DNA of 64,000 nucleotides from Sphingobacteriia bacterium. Its GTDB lineage: Bacteria > Bacteroidota > Bacteroidia > Bacteroidales > UBA7960. The position numbers and the translations under genes were made by a program. Each line of letters opens with the position of its first letter. Position 1 is the stretch's first letter. Below are positions 51,786 to 62,800 of this stretch, piece after piece. Below the pieces are notes generated by a model. That model was not told the DNA's origin and searched no databases. It worked only from the letters and a program-made list of their open reading frames with translations. The stretch lies in contig JAABSE010000006.1 of NCBI GenBank assembly GCA_011390575.1, forward strand, positions 18,812-82,811, given 5' to 3'.

Positions 51786-52508
51786 ATGCTACGCAAAGTT
51801 TTTCATGTGCTAATCATAGGTTTTTCGGTTTTATTTCTGTTTCCGGTATACAGTTCGGAATATAAAAACTTTGAGTTGGGCGACACCCTTTATTTTGGTA
51901 GTGATTTACTGGAGAACCCAAGAGAAAAGGCCGACATGCTGCTGGAAAAATTTTCTTATACAGAAACTGAAATGTTTCCAAAGCCTTCTGATTCTTTATC
52001 AATTGCCCTGGAAAATGGATATGCCCATGCACCAATCATCAATGCGCAAGAATATGGTTATGATGCTACTCAATACAGGGTCGCCAAAGTAGATATTGTA
52101 TTTACCCGATACCCCTTTAACAAAAGAGACTGGTTGACCAATTACTACGATTTACTTGCATGGCGATTGAAGGAATTGTTTGAGATAGACAGTTCACTCA
52201 ATGACCCTTCCATAGAATGGGGTCTTGTGCTGCAGACTGCCGGTAAAACTGCTCCACGGGCAAAAGAGCTTTTTCATGGTATTGTAGTGTACCTTGAGCC
52301 ATTGGAGTCACAAACTGATCCTGAGATTCCCGTTGCTGATATTCCTGATAAAACTCAACCGGCACCCATAGAAAATCAAGGATTTTTATTTAGTGAGCCA
52401 CGCAACCCAGAAATGTTTCAAAGCAGATACCGTTTTGAACCGGAACCTGGAACAGAGCCCAAACGACAAATGGAGCCTTCAAAACTTAAATGCCCCCGCT
52501 GGCGGTAA
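51786..52508 (+). CDS. Exported protein of unknown function
   Basis: A 240-residue protein with an N-terminal hydrophobic signal (MLRKVFHVLIIGFSVLFLFPVYS). I recognise no family. The middle has a well-ordered stretch RDWLTNYYDLLAWRLKELFEIDSSLNDPSIEWGL broken here for length, followed by GIVVYLEPL; the last 50 residues are Pro-rich and look disordered. The ATG at 51786 is chosen because the longer reading starts at a TTG (51759). A peptidase gene follows after 78 bp. Confidence 0.65.
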   Translation: MLRKVFHVLIIGFSVLFLFPVYSSEYKNFELGDTLYFGSDLLENPREKADMLLEKFSYTETEMFPKPSDSLSIALENGYAHAPIINAQEYGYDATQYRVAKVDIVFTRYPFNKRDWLTNYYDLLAWRLKELFEIDSSLNDPSIEWGLVLQTAGKTAPRAKELFHGIVVYLEPLESQTDPEIPVADIPDKTQPAPIENQGFLFSEPRNPEMFQSRYRFEPEPGTEPKRQMEPSKLKCPRWR

Positions 52509-52586
52509 TGCATGTAGCTTTCACAATACAATAGATATTTTAACCTAGACTAACTAACAATACATACATTTATGACTTCTGACAAG

Positions 52587-54083
52587 ATGAACAAAATCAC
52601 ATTGATTTCATTGTTTTTGCTGGTAATTTCTTTTACCGGAATTGCACAAACCTTTTCCGATGATCCGGCAGTAAAGAAGAGAGAGGTTTTTAATTCCATC
52701 AATGAAAATGAGCTGGAAAAGTACGTACATTATCTAACGCACACCAAATATAAAGGCAGACTTGCCGGTAGTCCCGAATACATGAAGGTTGCAGAATATG
52801 TGGCAGGTTTGTTCGAACAATGGGGTATTGAGCCACTGGGAGATGACGAGAGTTATTTTCAGTATTTCGACTGGCCATACACAGAGGTTCTTTCTACGGG
52901 TAGTCTTACACTTTTTTCAGGAGGTAAAATGTACCCGATGGGTTCTCCCAAAGACTATTATCCCGGGGCGGCATCTGATAATGGTACCACAAGAGCAGAA
53001 GTGGTTTTTGCCGGATATGGTATCAGTGCCCCGGAACTGGAATATGATGATTATGCCGGAATCAATGTGGATGGTAAAATTGTAATGATTGCCGGCAGCA
53101 TGCCTTATGAAGGAAAAAATACAGACTCAATTGGGATGTGGGCCAGCTACAGCAGCCCGGTTTATAAGGTACGCAATGCTTACGAGAATGGCGCTGCCGG
53201 TGTATTGTACATGGGAAAACTGGCAAGCCCGGGAATGCCCTATTATAAAGATTTCAGAATGGTGCATATTGATGATCATGTATCGGAACAGATTCTGAGT
53301 GCTCCAGCTGACAGCCTCCTGGTGGAAATCAGGCAGCAAATGAGCCCCCGATCCTTCTCCACAGGTTATGAAGCAGAAATAACAGCCGAAACACGACATC
53401 ATGGAGTGGGCAAAACTGCCAATGTGATAGGCTATATTCCGGGCAACGACAAAGAACTTGCCGGAGAGGCTATCGTGCTGGGCGCTCATCTCGACGGACA
53501 GGGATACCTGGGTTTTGACCTTCCCGGAGCCCTGGACAACGCTTCAGGTGTGGCTGATGTGCTGGCAGCTGCCCGCGCTTTGTCTCAATTTAAAGGACAA
53601 ATGAACAGATCGGTAGTGTTTGTACTGTTTGGTGGTGAAGAGGTAGGCCTTATTGGCAGCAGACTATATTGTGACAATCCTGTTTTTTCTCCTGAACAAA
53701 CCCTTCTTTTTATGAATCTGGACATGGTAGGAAATGGCACTGGGCTGGCCTTGTGGCATGCTGAATCTTATCCGCAGATTTTAAAGTATTTTCAGAACAA
53801 TAACGAAGATTATGTTCAGCGATCTTTGCGTGCCACCCAAGGGTCTATGCCGGTGGGCAGACCCCGCACCGACGGCGTGGTTTTCATGCAACATGGATTC
53901 AGAACGTTTCATGTGAGTACTACAGACAGGGTGAATCCCATGTATTATCACGATCCCCGCGATACGGCTGATAATCTCACCTACGATATTATGAGGGATG
54001 TTTCGCGGTTGCTGTTCCTGGGAGTGCTGGATTTATCCAATGATGCCGGAATCAGAGCTTCCGAAATGTTTTTGATCGAGTAG
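52587..54083 (+). CDS. M28-family zinc aminopeptidase, exported
   Basis: A 498-residue protein with a signal peptide (MNKITLISLFLLVISFTGIAQ). A PA-type domain (about 120-240) is inserted before the M28 catalytic core (about 275-490). Zinc ligands are visible in VLGAHLDGQG (His, Asp), DNASGVADV (Asp), FGGEEVGLIGS (catalytic and metal Glu) and MNLDMVGN (Asp). A further His lies near YYHDPRDTADN. It releases N-terminal residues from peptides in the periplasm or outside. The ATG at 52587 begins the signal peptide; the upstream ATG at 52572 is a poor alternative. Confidence 0.92.
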   Translation: MNKITLISLFLLVISFTGIAQTFSDDPAVKKREVFNSINENELEKYVHYLTHTKYKGRLAGSPEYMKVAEYVAGLFEQWGIEPLGDDESYFQYFDWPYTEVLSTGSLTLFSGGKMYPMGSPKDYYPGAASDNGTTRAEVVFAGYGISAPELEYDDYAGINVDGKIVMIAGSMPYEGKNTDSIGMWASYSSPVYKVRNAYENGAAGVLYMGKLASPGMPYYKDFRMVHIDDHVSEQILSAPADSLLVEIRQQMSPRSFSTGYEAEITAETRHHGVGKTANVIGYIPGNDKELAGEAIVLGAHLDGQGYLGFDLPGALDNASGVADVLAAARALSQFKGQMNRSVVFVLFGGEEVGLIGSRLYCDNPVFSPEQTLLFMNLDMVGNGTGLALWHAESYPQILKYFQNNNEDYVQRSLRATQGSMPVGRPRTDGVVFMQHGFRTFHVSTTDRVNPMYYHDPRDTADNLTYDIMRDVSRLLFLGVLDLSNDAGIRASEMFLIE

Positions 54084-54096
54084 ACCGGGAGGATGG

Positions 54097-54591
54097 CTAT
54101 TGATCAGTTATTCCTGCCATTTTCAATCGCTCAAATTCTTCTCCATAATCGTATTGCAGATCCTCGTGGAGGGTGGAAAGGGCCTTTTCAATTTTATTGA
54201 TTTGCCGCTGGTAGATATTATCTGTAACCGGATGTTCGTGGATGGGGAGGCCGCATGAGTTGAGCAAATGGCAGTAATACATCAGCAACTCAACTTCAAC
54301 TTGTTTCGACCCGGCAAATTTTATGTACTTGTCCACTGTTCGCAAAACCTTACGGATGGTTTTTTTGGCCAGGTATATATTGCTGTAACTCATCAGGCTC
54401 AACTGATGGCGAATTTCTTCCTTTGCATTTTTGATGTACAATGCCTGGTTGTCTGCTTCAAAAATCAGGAAAGTGAGCAATTCCTTATTTTCCTTCCTGA
54501 ATTTGGCCATGCGCAGGCATATGTCCGACAATTCTTTGGGGTTGAGCAAAGTCAGTGCTTTTTTGATCTCGCTTATAGTAGCAGGCTTCAT
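54097..54591 (-). CDS. Conserved hypothetical helical protein (DUF6155-like)
   Basis: A 164-residue mostly helical protein, starting MKPATISEIKKALTLLNPKELSDIC and continuing LRMAKFRKENKELLTFLIFEAD. It has no signal peptide. The start resembles the family annotated DUF6155 in Bacteroidota, which has no known function; I am moderately sure of that match. It is convergent with the M28 gene, 13 bp apart. Confidence 0.7.
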   Translation of the reverse strand: MKPATISEIKKALTLLNPKELSDICLRMAKFRKENKELLTFLIFEADNQALYIKNAKEEIRHQLSLMSYSNIYLAKKTIRKVLRTVDKYIKFAGSKQVEVELLMYYCHLLNSCGLPIHEHPVTDNIYQRQINKIEKALSTLHEDLQYDYGEEFERLKMAGITDQ

Positions 54592-54675
54592 AGGTAAATG
54601 GCTTCAGGGTTAAGAAGGGCTCAAATTTAACAATTATCCCCTTGCTGAAACAGGCAGATGGTGTGATTTTTTTTA

Positions 54676-56313
54676 TTACAAATCCACATTCTCTCTTAAT
54701 ACACTGTCCTTAATCCCCGTCAGATAGCAATTCCACCAGTAATGAAAGACAAACCGGGTAACATCGCGCTCGAAATCAATGGTGCCGGTGCGAAGTTCAT
54801 TGTTGTTGGTGGGGTTGGAGGGATGATAAAGCAGATTGCGGCCGGCCCAGCTTATGATGTTTTCTATCAACTTGTCCTGGTCGTCTTTCAATACTATATT
54901 TAAATCCCTGTAATGCATTGTCAACTCGCCGGTAGATTGTACATCATTACCGGAAAATGAGAAGGTATTCCTTTCATGCCAGCCTCCCTTTACTTTTACG
55001 TTGAGCAAGGGTGTTAAAACCGGGTTTAACCTTGAAAAATCAAGTCGTGTAAGCTCTCCTTTTGCGCTGTAACCACCGTTCAAGTCCATGAGGTTATAAT
55101 CGAAGGATGCTGTAAGTTGAGCCTCTTCGAAAAATGCTCCTGCTGCCTGGATGTGCATGATGCTGTCCTTTTGTAATGAGTCGGGCATATTGGTGAAGTT
55201 GCTGATGCTGCCCCGGATGCCGGTGATGGGAACTTCTCCTTCCGTGGTGCCGTCTTCAGGCAGTTCTGAATAAATGACATCCAGGTCGTTCAACTCAATT
55301 TCAGGGACAAAAAACGGCAAAGGAGCCGTCCGCATAAGCTTCACGGGCATCACAGGTCTGCGGGTGGTGTCCAGGGGAAGGTTGCGATCTCTGAATACAC
55401 CGATATGGGCATTGTTAATGATTATCCCTGAAAGCGTAAGCCTCTGGTGCCGGATCAGCTCATCAATACTAAAACCAGAAAATGTAACCTCCCCGACATT
55501 GACATCCATGCGATCTATCTGATAACGGATGTGGCGCTGAAATTCTTTCTTTCCATACAGGGGCTTAACCTGTACCGAAGATAAAGTAACCCTCTTTTCA
55601 TCTGCAACAACGTTAACATTCCCGGTATGGTAGCTGTATAAGTCATCATCAGGAAAATAGCTGACTTCCGCAACTTTCAGGGCGTGCTCACTGACCTGCC
55701 AAGCCACTTTAGACGTGTCCGCAGACAGATCATAGCTAATGCCGCCTGTAAAGTCAAGATTTTTCGCTTCGGCAGTATTCTTTAAAGTATCGTTCAGTGT
55801 TCGGAAAACAAACTCTTCCACTTTTAACTGCAAATGGTGGATTCCGTATTTTCCTTGCTCCGCTTTTGTTTCCTCCTCCTCTGCTTTTATTCCTTCAGGA
55901 TTGCTGAGCAGGGTAAGATTATTAACTGAGAGAGAAAGTCTGTTAAAAAGAATGTCGTTGCGGTTGATGATGGCAGCAAAAACACCATCAAAACTAATCC
56001 CGAAGTCACGGATGGTCGTTTTTATAAGAAGTTTGGGAAGGTTTTCTGCTGATGTGTCATCGAATAGCTGTGCTTTGGGTTGTATTTTTATGAAAGGAAT
56101 AAAAAACTGCGGAAAACGAATATTTAGCTGTACCTCTGCCACTTCAATGTCATACAAATCCAAGCCATCAGGATTTAATTCACGGGCTAGTTCTTCTTCC
56201 AACAGTCGGGTCAGTCTTTCAGGCAGATGATTTTGAATATAATACCCGCCCCCTCCGGCCAGTAAAAGGAGAAGCAAGACAATGGAAATGATGATTTTAG
56301 CACGACGATTCAT
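54676..56313 (-). CDS. AsmA-like membrane-anchored protein
   Basis: A 545-residue protein with an N-terminal transmembrane anchor (IIISIVLLLLLLAGGGGYYIQNHLPE). The rest is beta-rich periplasmic repeats. The N-terminal PERLTRLLEEELARELNPDG and repeated beta-strand pairs such as LFNRLSLSVNNLTL and VSYFPDDDLYSYHTGNVNVV resemble AsmA/DUF748-type proteins thought to move or organise outer-membrane lipids. The match is by architecture. It stands alone, and I see no terminator on either side. Confidence 0.7.
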   Translation of the reverse strand: MNRRAKIIISIVLLLLLLAGGGGYYIQNHLPERLTRLLEEELARELNPDGLDLYDIEVAEVQLNIRFPQFFIPFIKIQPKAQLFDDTSAENLPKLLIKTTIRDFGISFDGVFAAIINRNDILFNRLSLSVNNLTLLSNPEGIKAEEEETKAEQGKYGIHHLQLKVEEFVFRTLNDTLKNTAEAKNLDFTGGISYDLSADTSKVAWQVSEHALKVAEVSYFPDDDLYSYHTGNVNVVADEKRVTLSSVQVKPLYGKKEFQRHIRYQIDRMDVNVGEVTFSGFSIDELIRHQRLTLSGIIINNAHIGVFRDRNLPLDTTRRPVMPVKLMRTAPLPFFVPEIELNDLDVIYSELPEDGTTEGEVPITGIRGSISNFTNMPDSLQKDSIMHIQAAGAFFEEAQLTASFDYNLMDLNGGYSAKGELTRLDFSRLNPVLTPLLNVKVKGGWHERNTFSFSGNDVQSTGELTMHYRDLNIVLKDDQDKLIENIISWAGRNLLYHPSNPTNNNELRTGTIDFERDVTRFVFHYWWNCYLTGIKDSVLRENVDL

Positions 56314-56386
56314 AGATTATTAAAGATAAAAACCCTTCAATATGTTCAGCATAGAATGATATAATATTTAAAAATAATTCCGGATG

Positions 56387-56620
56387 TTAACCTTCCTTTT
56401 TAAAACCCTGTTGCTTCAACTGCTGTATCAAGCCATCCAATCCATTGATTTTGATTTCATAAACGGTGTGCATCAGCATACCCAGTTTGCCTTTGGGAAA
56501 ACCCTGCCGTTGAAACCATTCCAGGTAATGAACCGGCAGATCACAAATTTTTCGCCCCTGGTATTGACCAAAAGGCATGGGGGTGTGTATGATATCAATG
56601 AGAATTTTGGGGTCGTGCAT
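56387..56620 (-). CDS. DUF3820-family protein
   Basis: A 77-residue protein with the DUF3820 core MPFGQYQGRKICDLPVHYLEWF, followed by KGKLGMLMHTVYEIKINGLDGL. The family is small, soluble and of unclear function (some members are annotated as virulence-related, without mechanism). The ATG at 56620 is used because the core follows closely; codons back to 56695 look non-coding. Confidence 0.85.
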   Translation of the reverse strand: MHDPKILIDIIHTPMPFGQYQGRKICDLPVHYLEWFQRQGFPKGKLGMLMHTVYEIKINGLDGLIQQLKQQGFKKEG

Positions 56621-56720
56621 TCTTTTTTTTTCAAAGGTAAAAAAAAGCAAGTGTTGAGCCGTATTTTTTGAAAGCGGAAAGGTCAGTATTGGCACGTATT
56701 TTTTGCCGGATTGGCAATTG

Positions 56721-56754
56721 TTTGCAAGTGATGGAATTAGAATTTTTATTTTTG
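56721..56754 (+). promoter_or_regulatory. Promoter of the TPR kinase-regulator pair
   Basis: TTTG (56721-56724), 22 nt, TATTTTTG (56747-56754), matching the Bacteroidota -33/-7 consensus. It lies 115 bp before the kinase ATG. Confidence 0.6.
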
Positions 56755-56869
56755 TAGAAATGGTATTGACGTATGAGCAATTATTCCTGTTGCAGATGAA
56801 TGATTATCCTGCCTGAAACCTGAGAATAGTATACGTTACTTCAGAAAGCCATCCATAAAAAATAGCAAC

Positions 56870-58828
56870 ATGAAAAACAACATCTTTTTTTCTTTTTTCC
56901 GGGTTCCAGTATTGTTGTTTTTTGTGATTTCCATGTTTCAATGTGGCCGGCCTGATGATTCGGGCAATTTAACGGAAATGCCGGAGGCTGAGCTTCGAAG
57001 AAACCAGATCTTTGACAGCCTTGTGGTGGCAGCCCGAAAGCAATTGTCGGTAAATCCCGATGAGGTAAGAATCATCGTTGAGCAGGCCAAATCTTTTTAT
57101 GAGCCGGAGGACAAAGTAAGGAGTATTCAGCTTTATAACCTGACAGGCGTTGCCTGGTTTATTCAGTCATCCTATGAAATGGCGCTGGACAATTATACCC
57201 GTGGACTAGCACTGGCATTGGAGATCGAAGACAATGAACGAATCGCTTCTTTTTATAATAACATCGGTATCATCAACCTGCATACCGGAAATTATATGGA
57301 TGCATTGGAGCATTTTCTTAAAGCCCTGGAATATTATGAAACGCTTGATGATCCTTTTTTGAATGTTAACACGCTCAACAACCTGGGAATGCTTTATTCT
57401 ACCATAGAGAACTACGAAATGGCCCGGGTACATCTGGATAAAGCATGGGATGGTTTTCAGGCTGAAGCTGATAGTATTGGTATGGCAGCTGTATATAATA
57501 ATCGGGGAGCCATGTTTCTGAAAAAGGAACAACCCGATTCTGCCTTTTATTATCTTGACAAGGCCATAGAAATGGCTTTGCTGAACAACAACAGATTTGG
57601 ACTGAGTGGCAGCTATATAGAAAAGGCCAAAGTGTTTTGCTATACCGGAGATCGCAACAAATCACTGGAGTTTTTCCGAAAAAGTGAGCAGGTTTCATCG
57701 GAAATCAATTACCAGGAAAAACTTTGCGAAGCACGCCTGGGCATTGCTCAATCCTACCTTGAGCTGAATGAAGTAAACCAGGCATTGGATTATGCCGGGC
57801 AGGGGATGGAAATTGCAGAGATGCTCAACAACATAAAACTACAAACAGAGAGCCACCAGTTGTTCTCTTCCATTTATGAAAAAACCGGAGATTACCGCAA
57901 GAGCCTCTTCCATAAAAACCTGTATGTAGATCTGAAAGAGGAGATTATTGACCAGTCCAAGCTGCATCAGTTGTACAGCCTTGAAATACAGGAGCTGGTG
58001 CATGCCAAGGAAATCCAGCAACTGGAAATCCAGCGTCAAAATTTGCTCCTCAGCAGGAAAAATACCACCATTATCTTTATTACCATTGCTTTTCTGCTGG
58101 TCATGGGAGGGCTTTACCTGTTGTACCACAACCATCGTTACCGCCAGCTGGCCAGCCATCAGCGGATGATTCTGGATCTGACAGAGAAGAAATCCAGGGC
58201 CGCAGTGGAGGCGGAGATACAGGAGCGTTCGCGCATCGGACGCGAGTTGCACGATGGCCTGGGGCAAATGTTGTCGGTGGCCAGACTCAATATTTCTGTT
58301 ATCCAGCAAAAGGTGGGCCTTACCCCGGAACGGCGTAAAGAACTGCTCGAATCTGCCATCCTCAGTGTTGATAAGGCTTTTTACGAATTGCGCGACATAA
58401 GCCGCAACCTGGCCCCCTCGGTGTTGATGGAGAAAGGGTTGGGCAACGCCATTAATGAACTTACAGAACAGGTCAATAAAAGCGGCCGTATCAAGGTACA
58501 TTTAGAAACTTTTGGCCTTCACGAATCAGTAGACAATCTCATTGAGAACACTGTGTACCGGGCAGGGCAGGAGCTGCTTAACAACGCAATCAAGCATTCT
58601 GATGCCTCTGAGATTTTCCTGCAACTGGTAAAAAATGATTCGGAGCTTACCATGATTGTAGAAGATAACGGGATAGGATTCGACGCTGAAAAAGTACTTG
58701 TTCTCAGCGGGGGAGGATTAAGAAATATTCGCTCCAGGGTTGAAAATCTTGGAGGAAATATATTTGTAGATACCATGCTTAACCGTGGTACCATCATAAC
58801 CCTTGTAATACCTTTAAAACAGAATTAG
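56870..58828 (+). CDS. TPR-sensor histidine kinase, NarL/DegS type
   Basis: A 652-residue sensor kinase. The N-terminal signal (RVPVLLFFVISMFQC) may be lipidated at Cys25. Six or so TPR repeats (about 85-350, with NYMDALEHFLKALEYY) face the periplasm. A coiled coil (about 360-398) leads to one transmembrane helix (399-419). The HisKA_3 domain has the phospho-acceptor His461 in GRELHDGLGQM, followed by the ATPase with NNAIKHSDASE, VEDNGIGFD and the G2 loop GGGLRNIRSRVE. It phosphorylates the NarL-type regulator encoded 2 bp downstream. The stimulus is unknown. Confidence 0.93.
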   Translation: MKNNIFFSFFRVPVLLFFVISMFQCGRPDDSGNLTEMPEAELRRNQIFDSLVVAARKQLSVNPDEVRIIVEQAKSFYEPEDKVRSIQLYNLTGVAWFIQSSYEMALDNYTRGLALALEIEDNERIASFYNNIGIINLHTGNYMDALEHFLKALEYYETLDDPFLNVNTLNNLGMLYSTIENYEMARVHLDKAWDGFQAEADSIGMAAVYNNRGAMFLKKEQPDSAFYYLDKAIEMALLNNNRFGLSGSYIEKAKVFCYTGDRNKSLEFFRKSEQVSSEINYQEKLCEARLGIAQSYLELNEVNQALDYAGQGMEIAEMLNNIKLQTESHQLFSSIYEKTGDYRKSLFHKNLYVDLKEEIIDQSKLHQLYSLEIQELVHAKEIQQLEIQRQNLLLSRKNTTIIFITIAFLLVMGGLYLLYHNHRYRQLASHQRMILDLTEKKSRAAVEAEIQERSRIGRELHDGLGQMLSVARLNISVIQQKVGLTPERRKELLESAILSVDKAFYELRDISRNLAPSVLMEKGLGNAINELTEQVNKSGRIKVHLETFGLHESVDNLIENTVYRAGQELLNNAIKHSDASEIFLQLVKNDSELTMIVEDNGIGFDAEKVLVLSGGGLRNIRSRVENLGGNIFVDTMLNRGTIITLVIPLKQN

Positions 58829-58830
58829 CT

Positions 58831-59508
58831 ATGTATGCAACACCAATCCGGGTGATGATAATTGATGATCATCAGTTGATTATCGATGGACTCAGCTCAA
58901 TATTGCAGGACGAAGAAGATATATTGTTTGTAGGGGGAGCCAACTCTATGGAGCAAGCCCTGGAACTGCTGGAAAACCAGGAGGTAGATGTTGCACTGGC
59001 CGATATCAACATGCCCGGAAAATCAGGCATTGAAGTGACCCGGAAACTGAAAGAACTCTATCCGGAAATACAGGTGCTTGCCCTCACTATGCACGAAGAT
59101 ATATCGATGATTACCAGGATGGTAGAGGCTGGTGCATCGGGCTATATCCTGAAACGCACCAATATGAACGAAGTGCTGGAAGCCATCAGAGTGGTTGCCG
59201 ACAAGGGAAAATACCTGGGAAGAGATGTGCAGGCCCTGATGATGGAAAACCTGAATAGTACTGACCACATGAAAGTGTCGTCCGGCAATACTCCCGCCAC
59301 CCTGACCAACCGTGAAAAGGAGATTCTCAACCTTGTAGCGAAGGAATACAACAACAGTGAGATTGCAGAAAAACTCTTTATCAGCGAGCGGACCGTAGAA
59401 ACCCATCGCAGGAATATTTTCACCAAAACCAAAACCAAAACCATCGTTGGGCTGATCAAATATGCCATCCGCGAAGGGCTGGTAAGCCAGGAGAGAGAAA
59501 TGCGGTAA
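58831..59508 (+). CDS. NarL/FixJ-family response regulator
   Basis: A 225-residue regulator. The receiver domain (about 5-122) has acidic D12/D13, phospho-acceptor Asp58 in ALADINMPG, and Lys at the LKRT motif. The C-terminal LuxR-type helix-turn-helix (about 150-215) is LTNREKEILNLVAKEYNNSEIA, continuing to ISERTVETHRRNIFTK. Two bp separate it from the kinase, so the pair is translationally coupled. The downstream T9SS protein (59839) has its own promoter box but might be a target; there is no evidence beyond position. Confidence 0.95.
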   Translation: MYATPIRVMIIDDHQLIIDGLSSILQDEEDILFVGGANSMEQALELLENQEVDVALADINMPGKSGIEVTRKLKELYPEIQVLALTMHEDISMITRMVEAGASGYILKRTNMNEVLEAIRVVADKGKYLGRDVQALMMENLNSTDHMKVSSGNTPATLTNREKEILNLVAKEYNNSEIAEKLFISERTVETHRRNIFTKTKTKTIVGLIKYAIREGLVSQEREMR

Positions 59509-59682
59509 GTAGGGTTCCAGCCCACCAAAAAAAAGCATACTACAGGAAATACAAACTTTTTCCCTATTATTTGCCTTAAGGTGAGTCTGGCTATACTTCT
59601 CAGTGCCACCACTTATATTGTCCGTTAAAAAATACCATTTAACCCTTATTGTGAAATATCGGGGAAAATCGCTAATATTTGT
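59509..59682. other. Spacer, no recognised feature
   Basis: No gene or structured RNA is seen between the regulator stop and the promoter box at 59683. Confidence 0.4.
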
Positions 59683-59690
59683 TATATTTG
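59683..59690 (+). promoter_or_regulatory. Possible -7 box of the large T9SS gene
   Basis: TATATTTG fits TAnnTTTG, 148 bp before the ATG. No correctly spaced -33 TTTG is seen. Confidence 0.4.
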
Positions 59691-59838
59691 AGCGGAAAAT
59701 TTTTGTAGTATCAGGTTTTCAGGTCATTACGAATACAAAACTAAACCAAAACTTTCAAATTAAACCACTGGTAGCATTATTTACGGGGCGTTCCAATGAG
59801 CTTCCGGGGCTGATGATGCCAAAAAACACACATGTATT

Positions 59839-62800
59839 ATGGGAAAAAAATACTTATTTTTTGTGTTAACATTTTTGCTGTGGACAGGTTTGACCACCAA
59901 CAGCTTTTCTATGGTTAGTGGTACCCTTGAAAATGGAGACGGACAATGGACCATAGAGTCCATTTACCCGGTTAATTCCCATGCTTCAGGCCTTGCGTGG
60001 GATGGAGAGTACATCTATATTGGTTCCTATGGCGGCAATGAGGGGCAGTTTATTTATCGCTTTGACCCTTCTGCCGGGACTAATGAGCTTTACGTCACCG
60101 CACCCATTGGCCAGTCGTTTGGGCTTACGTGGGATGGCGAATTCCTGTGGTCTATTGATCGGGGTTCTGCTTCCTTGCCTGCCTGGGCGCATAAAATAAA
60201 TGATCAGGGAGAGATAGTCGGACAATTTGACCTGCCGGATACGTATATGTCTGGAATTGCTTATGACCAGGGTGATTTCTGGGTAGCCACCTACTATCCC
60301 GACCCGGGAACCATTTATCATCTCACCGAAGGAGACAATGATGAGTGGGAAGAGGTAAGCAGTTTTACACCTCCTACCGACCAGCCATGGGACGTGGCAC
60401 GCCACGACACAGTAATCTGGATTGCAGATTACAACGCTTCACAGTTACACAAATTACAACTGGATGGTACGCTGATTGCCACCTATCCCGGCTCCAATTA
60501 CAGGACCTCAGGAGTTGTTCACGATGGAACTTACCTGTGGTATGTTTCCCGCGAATCCAACGGTGATAGCTTTTTGTATAAAGTAAACCTGGGGGGAAGT
60601 GGTACTCCTGATATTTCAGTACCCACGGCATTTGATTTTGGTAATGTCACCATCAATAATACCGGCACCTGGAATATGGTAGTTCAGAATACTGGTGACG
60701 GGCAGCTGTTCCTCGAAGATATGAACTTTCCGGAAGACGTACCTTTTTCCGTGGATGAGACTTTTCCCATTGAAATTGCTCCCGGCGAGAGTTATACCAT
60801 TGAAGTTACTTTTGCTCCAACCGTTTTGGGCGAATATGAGATTACCGCTATTTTGCATTCCAACGACCCTTCTGATCCGGCAACCTCCATTACCCTTAAT
60901 GGCACAGGACTTGAGTCCGGCCCATGGCTTTACACTGATCAGGATCAGATAGATTTTGGGGTGGTACGGTTTAATTCTTCAAGCAAAGAATACCTCTTCC
61001 TCAAAAATATGGGAGATGAAACCTTAGAGATTTCCTCCATTGATTTAAGTGCGGATTATTTCTGGTTTGGATACCAGGTTGAATTTCCCATTACCCTGGC
61101 TCCGGTTGAAAGTGTGGAGCTTCCCTTGTGGTTTCAGCCTGAAATAACCGGTGAAATTGATGCAGAAGCTTCTGTGGTGTTTAATGGTATGCAATCACCG
61201 GTTACCATTCCCCTGGCAGGCATTTCAGAGGAACAAAATTTTGATATCGGTGATCTAATCTGGGAGTATCAGGTTCCCGGAACCAGCACACAGGCCCGGG
61301 CAATCATGAATATCCCTGACCTCAATGAAGACGGTTTTCAGGATGTTTTGGTGGGCTCCCGTGACAACTATATCCGGGCTTACAATGGTGCATCCTCCAA
61401 TGAAGCAGATATCATATGGGAAACACTGCTGGGTGTAGTGGAATATCCCAAAGCCATGGCCCTGGGGAGTGACATCAATGATGACGGAATGCCCGATATT
61501 TTTGTGGGTACTGCCTATGGCGACAGAGCGGTAACAGCTTTGTCCTCAGTTACTGGTGAAGTTCTCTGGCGTTTCGAAACCAATTTGTATGGAATGGGGG
61601 GTTGGGTTTACATGATAGACGTGAAGTACGACTATAACGGAAACGGATTTATGGATGTATTGGCAGCTACCGGCGATGATACCCAGGGGGCAGGACCCAA
61701 AAGAGTATTCTGCCTGGATGGTGAAACCGGAGATATTATCTGGCAAACTCCCCTCAACGGCGCAGGATTTGCCGTGCTGGCAGTAGAAGACTTTACGGAT
61801 GATGGTATTCCTGATGTGGTAGCAGGTGCTTCAAGTGCTGCCAATGAAGGAAAAGTATTTGGCATCAACGGTGCCAATGGAAATATTGAGTGGGAATTCA
61901 CCACTGCCGGCAGCTCTGTATGGGCGCTGGAGCAATTGAGCGATATTACAGGCAACGGTATTCCTGATGTGATTGCAGGTGCTTTTGGAGGCATGTACTA
62001 CCTGATGGATGTTACCAATGGCAACGTGGAGCATTCCGCTTCGCTCGGCAATTCAAGTATTGTAGATTTCTGGGCAGCGGGTGACCTGAATAACGATGGG
62101 TTTACCGATATCGTTCCCGGTTATTCCAGTGTTCTCAATGCAGTGGCCATATCCGGACAGGATGGTCAGCTCATATGGAGTACACCCCTTGCCGATCAGT
62201 CATGGAATGTGGCCATCCTGCGCGATATTACCGGAGATGGGATCAATGAAATTGCCATTGGAACCTTGTTTAACAACAATTTTGTCTATTTCCTGGATGG
62301 CAGCGATGGAACTATTCTAAAGGAGGTTGCCATGCCGGCAGCAGTAGATGCCATGGGTTATGTACCCGATGTGGATGGAAACGGAACCGTAGAGGTAATT
62401 GCCGGAGCACGAAACGGCTGGCTGGCAGCTCTTTCCGGCGGTCCCAGCGGCGACCCCATATTGTATAATGTAACCTTTGAAGTGAAAGATGAAGCCGGTA
62501 ATCCCCTGGAAGATGCCAATATCTATGTTCCGGCCGAAGATGTAAACCTTGTTACGGATGCAGCCGGTATTGCAACCATCGAACTGTTTGCCGGAACCTA
62601 TCCTTTCACAGTTACCAAAGCCGGCTATGCCCCCGAAAGCAGCTTTTTTGTGGTGGTAGATGAGGATATCACTGTGGAAGTAGAACTTGAGTCTACTGAT
62701 TTGGAATATACGGTTACTTTTATTGTTACCAGCAACGAAACCCCGGCTGCCCCTGTAACCAATGCGGCTATTGCGATTGAACCCGGTGCTGTGGTGGTAT

